A stretch of DNA of 64,000 nt. Origin: Saprospiraceae bacterium (lineage in GTDB: Bacteria > Bacteroidota > Bacteroidia > Chitinophagales > Saprospiraceae). The number at the start of each line of letters is the position of its first letter. The stretch's first letter is position 1. The stretch lies in NCBI GenBank assembly GCA_029263015.1, contig JAJCYI010000210.1:1-64000 (forward strand), in the 5' to 3' direction. The translations under genes were made by a program, and so were the position numbers. The notes beneath the pieces are model-generated. The model did not search any database. It had not been told where the DNA came from and was given only the letters and a program-made list of their open reading frames with translations. Shown piece after piece: positions 16,249 through 26,400 of this stretch.

Positions 16249-16908
16249 ATGAACAAACTACAACACATCAAAATCTTCATTGCTGACGACCATCCTGTCA
16301 TTGCTCAGGGGATCGTTTGTATGCTTTCTCGGCAACCCGATATGATCGTGGTTGGTTCTGCCAACAGCGGTCAGGAAATGTTTCAAGCGCTTCCCAAATC
16401 TTGCCCTACCGTTCTGTTACTTGACCTAAATATGCCTGGCACTGACTTCTATGAAAATATTGCATGGGTCAAAAAACATGCTCCGTGGGTCAAGATTATT
16501 GTTTTTTCTGGCTATTATTCACCTGATATTGTCAAATCCTTATTACAGGAAGGGGTGATGGGTTATGTTGCCAAAACCTCCAAACCTAATGACGTAATTG
16601 AAGCCATTCAAACTGTCGTAGAAGGAAAAACCTTTGTTGCTCCTCCGGCCAACTCCCAATCTGACAACCATCTTGCTCCCCAACAATATGAGCGGCAAGA
16701 CGACTTCCGTAAACGCTTGAGCCTTTCACGAAGGGAACAGGAAGTCCTCGAACTCATCAGTAGAGGATTAAGCAGCCAAAGGATCGGTAAATCACTTTAC
16801 ATCAGTAAGCATACAGTTGAAACGCACCGTAAAAATATTTTACGGAAATTAGATTTCAACACAAGCACAGAACTTGTCAAGTTCGCTGTTCAGCAAGGCT
16901 TGGTTTGA
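16249..16908 (+). CDS. NarL/FixJ-family response regulator
   Basis: A 219-residue two-domain regulator. The receiver domain has the acidic pair Asp13-Asp14 (IADDHPV), phosphoacceptor Asp59 (LLLDLNMPG), a Ser in the signalling position (VFSGYY) and the conserved Lys of AKTSKP. The C-terminal LuxR HTH follows (LSRREQEVLELISRGLSSQR through ISKHTVETHRKNILRKL). All residues for phosphotransfer are present, but no histidine kinase is encoded in the window, so it is an orphan here. Its nearest neighbours are the receiver-less LuxR protein and the T9SS locus. Control of that locus is possible but unproven. Confidence 0.92.
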   Translation: MNKLQHIKIFIADDHPVIAQGIVCMLSRQPDMIVVGSANSGQEMFQALPKSCPTVLLLDLNMPGTDFYENIAWVKKHAPWVKIIVFSGYYSPDIVKSLLQEGVMGYVAKTSKPNDVIEAIQTVVEGKTFVAPPANSQSDNHLAPQQYERQDDFRKRLSLSRREQEVLELISRGLSSQRIGKSLYISKHTVETHRKNILRKLDFNTSTELVKFAVQQGLV

Positions 16909-16943
16909 TGGTTGACGGAAATTATTAAGGCTTCCGTCAACCA
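16909..16943. terminator. Bidirectional hairpin between convergent genes
   Basis: A perfect 12-bp stem (16909-16920 with 16932-16943) sits immediately after the response regulator stop and before the end of the convergent OmpA gene. An A-run follows on the plus strand, which is a T-run for the minus strand. Confidence 0.7.
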
Positions 16944-16954
16944 CCAAAAACCTG

Positions 16955-19312
16955 TTACCGCTTCAATACATAAGCATGGATTTGCTGGTTATCCAGTTTT
17001 TTAACCAGCGAAAAGGCACCGTTCTTCGTGTCGTAAGTCTGCACAAATACAGCATAAAGCCCATTGCGTTCTTGCCTAACAATATTGGATTCCATGTAAC
17101 CTTTTTCCATTAAAAAGGAAACCCTTTTTACGGCATTACTGTGATTGGCAAAGGTTCCAGCGATTACAGCAAATGAGCCTTCTTTGTAGAATTCGTCTTT
17201 TAATACTTTTTCGTTAGTAGGACTTTCAATTTCTTCCGGAACTTTCGTCGTGATAAACTCTTGCCCCCCTTTGTCTGCATCAGCATTTCTGTTATCTTCA
17301 AGCGAGGTTGAAGCTGCATAAAATTCCCCTTCACCAGAGATTCCTGCCATTGGGGCTGCACCTCCTGGCGACCCTCCCATTTCAAGGATTTTCACCTCCA
17401 TCCTCCTATTATACTGGTGCTCTGATTCAGAACAAGCTACTCCGTCCGTACAACGGTTTCGTATTTGACTTTCGCCATATCCAAATGGCTCAAGCATACT
17501 TCCTGGAATCCCTTTAGAAGTAATGTATTTATAAACACTTTGTGAACGACGGTATGATAAATCATGATTGTAAGGACTGCTACCACGGGAATCTGTGTGG
17601 GAAGCAAGCTCTAATTTCATACCGTTATATTGCTTCAGCAAAGTAACCACTTCGTCCAAATCCTGATAAGAATCTGGGCGCAAAGAAGCATCGTCAAAAT
17701 TGAAATAAATACTGGGCAGCCTTATGGTCATGCCTGCATAAAATGGAGAGCCACCCAAAAAAAGTGGAAGCTCAATTGCCCCGTTTTCTTGATTACACGG
17801 AACACCTTTAGTACTGATAATACCTGGTGCAGAAGAAATATTATCTTTCTCCGCATATATAGAATAAGTTCTGTTGCACTCAATACAATACTCATAAAAC
17901 CCCGTGGCATCAGCATATACAGTAATTGCTTCTTTAGAATCCACATCCACAATTTTGACTGCTGCCCCAGAAACCGGGTTATTTGTGTTTTCACGCATTA
18001 CATTTCCACTCAGGGCTACACAATTTATCGCTTTCTGTAATGTGATATTCAAATTGTCTAAATCAGTATCAGGTGTTATTACAATATACTTAGGTATATA
18101 TTCTTTTTTTGAAACCTTGACCACATAATTACCTCGGCCTAATTTTAGATCTGATTTTCCATCTTCTTTGGTTTCTGCCACCGCACCCATTCCATTTGAG
18201 TTTACATCAAGGATGAAATTGTCGGTTTCGTTTCCAGGGTTTAATGTGACAATTTGATCGTCAGATGCCGACAAGGATATTTCTTTGAAATTGATAGCAC
18301 TTACCTCCGCTCCAGATAAAGGTTTGCCATCTTCATCAAAAATCACTAAGCCATCCAAATTCTTTTCCGTACCTGCAATAGGCATGTTAGTTTCACCTTC
18401 TATGTAAAATTTGTAAATATCGTCCCCGCCAAAACCACCTTGGCGATCAGAAGAGAAATAGCCGTTCTTGTTGTCCCTGTCAATAATTAACCCGAAATCA
18501 TCATCTGGAGAATTGAACGGTAGCCCAAGATTAATTGGGGTACGCCATTCTTCATTCTGTTTGTTTAGGGTTGAATAAAAAAGGTCAAGATTACCCAAGC
18601 CGCCATGTCCGTCGGAAGAAAAATAAAGTGTCCCATCAGCAGCGATGTAAGGAAATACCTCATTGTTTGATGAATTCACTTTGTCGCCAAGGTTTATCAT
18701 TTGACTCCATTTGTCGCCAACGCGGTAAACGGCATACAAATCCATTCCGCCATACCCCCCTGGAACATCTGATGAGATGAAAAGCACATCTTCATCGGGA
18801 GAAATAGTTGGGTGGCAGTAATTGTAATTCACATTGTTGAACGACAACTTCTGGACATTTTCCCAAACTTCCTCATTTTTTGCCGCTGCATAAATTTGAA
18901 GCTTTTTATACCCATCAGAAGCTTGTTCCTGGCTTTCGTTCCGAGTAAAGAAAATGGCACTTGCTGTTCGGTCAAAAGTCACTGGCCCTTCATGGAGCTT
19001 AAAAATCAATTCATCTGCAAGTGGTTCCGGATAGTCGAGAAATCCTTCTGCATTCCGCTGTGCCTTATAAATGGACATGATGTTCTTTCCATCAATATTC
19101 TTGTCCTTGACATTGAATATAAGGCTCTCATGGCGGGTAGAAATGAATACGATCCCATCTTTGTAAAATACTGGGCTGAACTCTAATTCATCAGAATTGA
19201 CCCCTCTTTCATTGCTCACAACCACCAGCTCTTCAGATAGTGGCAATTGTGCAAAAACCCCTGTAAGGGAGGTAAGCAGTGCGAATTGCAGTAATGCTAA
19301 ATACTTTTTCAT
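16955..19312 (-). CDS. PorE-like OmpA-family protein with PD40 repeats and C-terminal SPOR domain
   Basis: A 785-residue exported protein (signal peptide to about TGVFAQ, residue 22). Domains in order: WD40/PD40-like beta-propeller repeats (about 30-320, with YFSSDGHGGLGNLDL and YFSSDRQGGFGGDDIY), two carboxypeptidase-regulatory-like domains (about 335-440 and 440-525), an OmpA domain (about 540-660, with FNFDDASLRPDS, ELASHTDSRGS and NRRMEVKIL), then a SPOR domain (about 710-785, from FAVIAGTFANHS). PorE-type proteins connect the T9SS trans-envelope complex to peptidoglycan. The added SPOR domain binds denuded glycan strands in other proteins. It is the last gene of the minus-strand surface locus, 81 bases behind PorP/SprF. 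Confidence 0.88.
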   Translation of the reverse strand: MKKYLALLQFALLTSLTGVFAQLPLSEELVVVSNERGVNSDELEFSPVFYKDGIVFISTRHESLIFNVKDKNIDGKNIMSIYKAQRNAEGFLDYPEPLADELIFKLHEGPVTFDRTASAIFFTRNESQEQASDGYKKLQIYAAAKNEEVWENVQKLSFNNVNYNYCHPTISPDEDVLFISSDVPGGYGGMDLYAVYRVGDKWSQMINLGDKVNSSNNEVFPYIAADGTLYFSSDGHGGLGNLDLFYSTLNKQNEEWRTPINLGLPFNSPDDDFGLIIDRDNKNGYFSSDRQGGFGGDDIYKFYIEGETNMPIAGTEKNLDGLVIFDEDGKPLSGAEVSAINFKEISLSASDDQIVTLNPGNETDNFILDVNSNGMGAVAETKEDGKSDLKLGRGNYVVKVSKKEYIPKYIVITPDTDLDNLNITLQKAINCVALSGNVMRENTNNPVSGAAVKIVDVDSKEAITVYADATGFYEYCIECNRTYSIYAEKDNISSAPGIISTKGVPCNQENGAIELPLFLGGSPFYAGMTIRLPSIYFNFDDASLRPDSYQDLDEVVTLLKQYNGMKLELASHTDSRGSSPYNHDLSYRRSQSVYKYITSKGIPGSMLEPFGYGESQIRNRCTDGVACSESEHQYNRRMEVKILEMGGSPGGAAPMAGISGEGEFYAASTSLEDNRNADADKGGQEFITTKVPEEIESPTNEKVLKDEFYKEGSFAVIAGTFANHSNAVKRVSFLMEKGYMESNIVRQERNGLYAVFVQTYDTKNGAFSLVKKLDNQQIHAYVLKR

Positions 19313-19393
19313 AAGTTGTTCTAGTGTGTTTCAATAAACAGACACCCAAATTCAAGAGGGGGGAGTCATGAAAACAGATACCTGAACGCTGAA

Positions 19394-20347
19394 TTATTTT
19401 TTCTTAAAATACCGGGGATTCTCAAGGTTTCCTTTTTCGTCTCTCAGGTCATAGCGTGCAATCACCTCTATTGATCCTGAAGAATGATCTTTAATATCTG
19501 AAAGGGTCGCATCATATGAAATGCCAGCCCCAATTTTTTGATTGAACTGATAAAAAACAAGCAAGTCCACACTATCGCCGCTATTGTTGCCACCTGTCCT
19601 ATAATTCAACCCTGCGGTCAACAGCTTCTTATAACGTACAGAAACATTAACGTCGGCATTTACAGGAGCATGCTCAACCCATTTTATCATCACGTTGGGC
19701 ATCACTTCAAGGTCATCCGTTGCTGGGATTACAGCTCCTAAATTAAAATATCGGTGCGGGAAAGCTTTCGCTTGTTTTGAGACCAAGTCATTAAAACCGA
19801 GAATATTGGGATAAAGTTGTGGGGAAGAGGCTCCGAAGTAAAAAAGGTCTTTGTAAGTGAGGTAAAACCCTACTCCAACATTGCCTGAATAATTGTCGTC
19901 AAAGGCGCCATTGTTGAGCGAAGGATCGTTTTGTGAGACCGTTACAACTTTTGGATCAGAAAATTTAATGCCAAGGTACTCCAATGTGGCCTGTAAACCC
20001 AATCTTAGGTCAATTTCTTGGGTAATTCTAAGATTATATGAGTAAGCCGCAGACCCAAACCATGTATCAGAAACACCGATACTTTGACGTGAAAGAGATC
20101 CTCCTACCCCTGCCCTTTGTTTCATTATCGGTGTTTGAAAGCTAATAACCTGAGAGGTTGGAGCGCCCTCAAAGCCCATCCACTGACTACGGTGTAAAGC
20201 AGTAAAAGAAGCTGTATTCCTGCTTCCGACATAGGCAGGGTTATACAATTGTTGGTTGAAGACAAAATGTGAGAATTGTGACTCTTGTTGCCCAAAGGCG
20301 GTTATTGAAAACAAGATCACGATAGCAAATGTCAATATTTTATTCAT
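19394..20347 (-). CDS. PorP/SprF family type IX secretion system membrane protein
   Basis: A 317-residue outer membrane beta-barrel with a signal peptide (cleaved after FGQ). The family's opening signature is present: QQESQFSHFVFNQQLYNPAY, then GSRNTASFTALHRSQW. PorP/SprF proteins are needed for export or anchoring of cargo with type B C-terminal domains and usually lie directly downstream of that cargo gene. Here the cargo is the 2,919-residue HYR protein. The 79-base gap from its stop is occupied by a 17-bp hairpin. Confidence 0.93.
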   Translation of the reverse strand: MNKILTFAIVILFSITAFGQQESQFSHFVFNQQLYNPAYVGSRNTASFTALHRSQWMGFEGAPTSQVISFQTPIMKQRAGVGGSLSRQSIGVSDTWFGSAAYSYNLRITQEIDLRLGLQATLEYLGIKFSDPKVVTVSQNDPSLNNGAFDDNYSGNVGVGFYLTYKDLFYFGASSPQLYPNILGFNDLVSKQAKAFPHRYFNLGAVIPATDDLEVMPNVMIKWVEHAPVNADVNVSVRYKKLLTAGLNYRTGGNNSGDSVDLLVFYQFNQKIGAGISYDATLSDIKDHSSGSIEVIARYDLRDEKGNLENPRYFKKK

Positions 20348-20373
20348 GACTGATTATTTCGGTTTTGGGCCAT

Positions 20374-20415
20374 TGGTTCATGGTTTTTGGAATGCGAACC
20401 AAAAACCATGAACCA
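20374..20415 (-). terminator. Intercistronic hairpin between giant adhesin and PorP/SprF genes
   Basis: A perfect 17-bp stem (20374-20390 with 20399-20415, loop of 8) starts 12 bases after the adhesin stop and ends 26 bases before the PorP ATG. On the minus strand it is not followed by a T-run. It could be a partial terminator, a 3' stabilising structure or an RNA processing site that sets the ratio of adhesin to PorP. Confidence 0.6.
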
Positions 20416-20426
20416 AAAACCATAAA

Positions 20427-23400
20427 TTAGCGATAGACCATCACAAAACCTTTTTCAGGTTCGGAAGAATTGTCACATCGGAAAACAAAAAAGTACGTGC
20501 CGTCAGGTACATCCCTTCCATTATACGTACCCTTCCAAGTATTATCATATGGTGCTGCTTCAAATACCTTATCTCCCCATTGGTTATAAATGATTAACTG
20601 ATTGTTTGGGCAAGCATCTACTTCCAAGCAGGATATAACAAACTGGTCATTTATCCCATCATTGTTGGGCGTAATCACTGTTGTAGCTATACACTGGTCA
20701 GGCGGATAACGTACTTCAATGGTGACCAACGCTATATCACAAAGTTCAGGACAATCTTTATAGCATATTTCATAAGCCATAATGTCGGTTTCCCTAAAAC
20801 CAGATTGAGGGTTATAGGTAAACACCCCTTCTCCATTATAGGAAACATTACCATTGCTTGGCTGCTGAACAACTGTAATTGTGTAATCGTCATTTGCCAG
20901 CACATCATTCACTACCACATTGAAACTCTGAGGCGCATCGACCACTCCGATAACAAAGTCATCTTTTGCTATGGGTTCCGTAATAATAGTTACCACCGTG
21001 TCATTGCTCGCAGTACATCCATCAATATCGGCAGTTACCGTATAGGCCCCATTCAAAATAGCTGGCGTAACTGGACAACGGTCGTTCGAGAATATATTCC
21101 CGGCAGGGTCTCTCCATGTGTACGTAGCCCCTGGCATAGCAGGTTCAGCACAAAACTCCAAATCTCCCCCATCACAGGCTGAGGACAACAGTTCTGCTGT
21201 AACTGGGCTCAACATTCCCGTTACTTCCAGTTGCAATGTCCCAATATTGATACACTGGCCCAGCGTACCGGTCACCGATACAGAATACAACCCAGAACAG
21301 GAAGCAACAATATTCGGTATTGGCAGATTATTGCCAGATTGTACCCCACACGGGCCATCCCAGACAAATGTATCCCCTCCAGAGACGTTTGCGATCAACG
21401 TGACTTCCGTTGTGCCATCCACGCAATCTACATCCCCATCGACGATTATGCCAATCGGCAATGGGAGTTCTACCGTAACCTCCACTGTGCTCATGTCTGA
21501 AACACATCCATCAGCAGTGATTATTTGCAAACCGTAAGTCGTTGTTGCCGTTGGGCTTACGATAATTGGCAAACCTGGAAAGGTTGGATCAATTGTGCCA
21601 TTTACCGTCCATTCAAATGAAACGCCCAGCGGTATATTCTGACTAAAAATAGTCGTTGAGCCGCCCATGCAGATGACAGAATCTGTGGTTTCGAGTAGTG
21701 GCGTAACAGGCTTATCAGTAATGGACAGGTTTACCGTTTCAGTTGTTGAGCAACCAATTGACGATGTTGCCGTCACCTCATATAGGCCAGAACAATCGGC
21801 AGTAACATTGTTCAATGTAAAAGTGGAATCGTTTTGAACCGGTGTGCAATTTCCATTCACATTAATATTCCAAACCAGTCCAGCAGTACTCGTAACAGCA
21901 GAAATATCAATATTACTGCCTCCATCCACACAGTCCACTTGGCCATCAACACCAAGCGAGAAAGCTGGATCCTCTTGAACCACAACTACCCACTCGGCAG
22001 TATCGGAGACACAGTTACCTTGGGTAATAATATATTTATAAATGTATGTGCCAGGCAATGATGGATTGGCTGCATTATCATGGTTGTTGATGTCAATCAA
22101 CCCACTCCCGATCATTGGCATTGCTGTCCAATGGTAATCAATATTTGGCCCAGCAAATTCTTCACCATCCAAAGCTATTGATTCACCGATACAAGCTTCT
22201 GTCTTATCACCGGTAAGATCAGGTTGTGGAGGTTCGTCATTTATGATAACATTTCTGGACACTTCGCTAACACAACCATTTGCAGTAGTACAAAGAACAG
22301 TATAGACACCTGAATTAGATGATGTTGCGTTGATGATCGTCAAGGTTTCACCAAAAGCAAATGTTCCATCGGGAAGTTCCCAAACACAGTCCACGACTCC
22401 TGCATTGACCGTATCAATTGCTTCTAAAACAAGTGGGATACTGCCATCAGTGCAGACAAGGTCATTGTATTCAATAATAACTTCTGGATTAGCAAAAACC
22501 TCCACATCAACACTAGCCGTAAGCACACAATTGAATGGAAATGTTATGGTCACATTATACGTACCTGTCATGTCCTGCGAGAGGGCAGGTTTTGTGAATG
22601 AAAATGCATTGGAAATGATATTCCCCATCGGATCGACCCACTCATAAGTTGCATTTGCATAATCATCTGTAAAAAACAACACATCCTCTCCTTCACAAGG
22701 ATTGATAGGAAATGCATCAGCAATCGCATTAGGGATTTCCACAATTTCGATATTGAACCCACAAGTTACTTGATTTCCGTTCATATCAGTAATCAAATAG
22801 GTCAATGTATGCATGCCTGCGCTGATCGTACTTCCCGTTGGTGGGCCACCAGTTTGGATAATTGAAGCTATTCCACAATTATCAACGGCAGGCATTGGAT
22901 TGTAATCCAATGCCAAGCTGTCACAAGCGGTAGGTTGAATTCCAGCAATGAACCCTGAAGGGTCATCAACAATTGACCCGTCAACATAAATGGTAATATT
23001 TTCAGGGCAATCTACATCTGGTATTTCATCATCCTGGACAATAACGATAAAGTCTTGCACCGCTCCATTTCCATTTTCATCAACGGCCGTACAAGTAACG
23101 GTATGCATTCCCACAACGAAAAAATCTCCTGAAGAGGCATCACAATAAAAGGTATCGACACCACAATTGTCGTCGGTCAATATCGGTGACCAATTTACTA
23201 TAGCACCACATTCATTCGGGTCGGCATTCACAATAATAGTTGTCGGAACACCTGTCATAGTAGGGAACTCACTGTCAATAACAGTCACATTGAAAGAACA
23301 AACCGTCACATTACCTGCTGCATCTGTAGCCGCAGCCTGCACTTGTGTTGCCCCTACCGGGAATACTGAATTGGGCATAGGCAAAACGATAAAACTAATC

Positions 23401-26400
23401 ACGCCACAATTGTCAGCAGGATTGATAAACGGCCAACTTACTTGTGCCGAACACAGCCCAGGATCGTTGTTCACTGTAATGTTCCCAGGACAAGGATTCA
23501 AACTTGGCGGTTCATTGTCACTTACTTTTACATTAAAAGTACATTCGGTCACATTGCCCACTGCGTCAACTGCAGTGTATGTTACAGGGGTAGTTTCCGC
23601 AGGGAATAAATCGCCTGAAACGAGGGGGCTGGACTCAAGCACAAGAACTGCACAGTTGTCAGTAGCCGTTGGCTCCTGCCATGTTACTATGGCTCCACAA
23701 ACACTGGGGTCCGTATTGACGTTAATGTCAACTGGGCAATTGACGATAACCGGAGGCTCTGTATCTTGCACAGTCAATTGGTAGGAACAAGACGCTGTGT
23801 TTCCGGCAGCATCCGTCGCCGTACATGTAATTGTATTGATTCCAACAGGAACTAAATCTCCAACGGAAAACCCACAGTCAACAATAACTCCTGGGCAATT
23901 GTCAGTAGCAGTTGCCATGAAATCATTGATAAAAATGATACCACAGGAATCCGCTGTATTGTCAACCGTCATCGCTCCAGGGCAAGTAATTGAAGGTGCC
24001 TCATTATCAACGACCGTCACTGTAAAACTACAAGTTGAGGTGTCGTTGGTTATGCTGATGGCCGTGTATGTCGCAGTCGTGGTTCCAATATTGAATACTT
24101 GGGTATCTGGAATACTGTCTGCTCCGCTTCCTGTCGTTGCGTCCGTCAACTCGTAATAAATGGTGTCCAATCCAGCGATTGGGTCAATTCCAGGAGCAGC
24201 TGTATTGATGACAGCAGCGCATTCGCCGGCATCTATATTTTGTGTAATTGACAGTGAGCAATCAAGGTCTATAATAATGTTTTGTAAAATGATTACATTA
24301 AATGAACAACTATCAATATTTCCTGCCGCATCTTCAACATAATAGGTAACAAGAGTAGTCCCTGGAGCAAAGGCAGCGCCACTTGCATCGTCGGCCCCTT
24401 CTCCCGTGGTAGCACCGGTAAGGTGATAATAAGTAGTATCAATACCACAATTATCGGCAGAAGAAACAAGACTGATATTGTTAACAACAGTATCTATTAT
24501 AGCGATTGTCACTAAAAACATGGTGTCAGAAGGGCAAACCAAGGTAGGCGTTTGATTATCAGAAACGGTGACCAAAAATTGGCACATATTCGTATTTCCA
24601 CTCAAATCTTCAACTGTACACGTCACTGTAGAATCGCCAACGGGGAAAACTGTCCCGGATGGAGGAACACAAGTCATCATGGGATCTGGATCACAGTTAT
24701 CACTGACTATCGTTGTCCAAGTTACAACTGCTGTGCATATGTCAGATTCAGTTCCTACTGAAATATTTGTAGGACAGGTAATCGTAGGAGAAGTATTATC
24801 ATCAAACGCAACCATGAAAGAACAGGAGTCTTTGTTGCCTGACAAATCTTCTATAATTATATATACTGTTGTATCACTATTGATAACAACTCCATCAGCT
24901 GGCACCTGAGTGATTTTGATGTCACCAACCGCATCACAATTGTCGCTAAAGACCACTAAGCCAGTATAGTTTGGTAAAGTAGCCTCACAGTTGCCATCTG
25001 CTAACAAAACATCATCTGGAGCACAGGTGGTAATGATTGGAGGAGTTACATCAATAATGCTAACATCAAATGAACAATCTGCCATATTGCCAGCTGCATC
25101 TGTCGCTGTGAAAGTGACTGTGGTTGTCGTATTGATAACTGTTGCAATTACTGGTACTTGGATCAAGCTCAAACCTGGACAGTTATCTGTTGCCGTTACC
25201 AGTCCTGCATAATCAGGTAATGTAGCTTCGCAATTGGCATCAGCATTTAAAGTTTGATTGCCCGGACAAGTGACGACCGGCAGTTCACTATCATCCAATA
25301 TGACTTTAAATGTGCAGGAAGAAGCGTTGCCTTCTTCATCAGTCGCTGTCATTGTCATATCCGTATCGGCAGTGACCACCGTTCCAGCGATTGGAGATTG
25401 TACAATTGTGATATTGGCGATAGCTGTACAATTATCGGAAACAGTTGTCATCACCGTATAATCAGTTATAATCGCTTCGCAGTTTGCATCAATGCTGACT
25501 GTTTGGTTGGCGGGGCAGGTGATAGTCGGCGGAGTTGTATCTACCACATTGAAACTACAAGTTTCAGTATCACTATTTCCAGAACCGTCAGTCGCTGTCA
25601 AGGTCACTGTCTGAACACCCAAATCTGAGCAGGTATATGAATGTAATGGACTAGTCTCGGTAACCGAGCAATTGTCAGTGCTGCTACCATCGCCGATATT
25701 GGCTGCCAATGTGCCGTCACCGTTGGCGTCCAATACCACGTCCGCTATCGTTACTGGGCAGATTGCAACTGGCGCTTCATTGTCAACTACATTGAATGAA
25801 CACGTCGCCGTGCCAATGTTGCCAGAACCGTCAGTCGCCGTCAAGGTCACTGTCTGGACACCAAGGTCTGAACAAGTATATGATTGGGAAGGGCTTGTCT
25901 CGGAAGCTACCGAACAATTGTCGGTGCTGCTGCCATCGCCAATGTTCGCTGGCAATGTCCCGTTGCCACTGCCGTCCAACACCACGTCCGCTATCGTTGC
26001 TGGGCAGATTGCTGTCGGCACTTCATTGTCAACCACATTGAAACTACAAGTTTCAGTATCACTATTTCCAGAACCGTCAGTCGCTGTCAAGGTCACCGTT
26101 TGGACACCCAAATCCGCACAAGTGTATGACTGGGAGGGGCTTGTCTCGGTAACAGAGCAGTTGTCGGTACTGCTACCGTCACCAATATTGGCAGGCAATG
26201 TGCCATTGCCACTGCCGTCCAATACAACATCCGCAATGGATGCCGGGCAGATTGCAACTGGCACTTCATTGTCAACTACATTGAATGAACACGTCGCCGT
26301 GCCACTGTTGCCAGAACCGTCCGTCGCTGTCAAAGTCACTGTCTGGACACCAAGGTCAGCACATGTATATGATTGGGAAGGGCTTGTCTCGGAAGCTACC

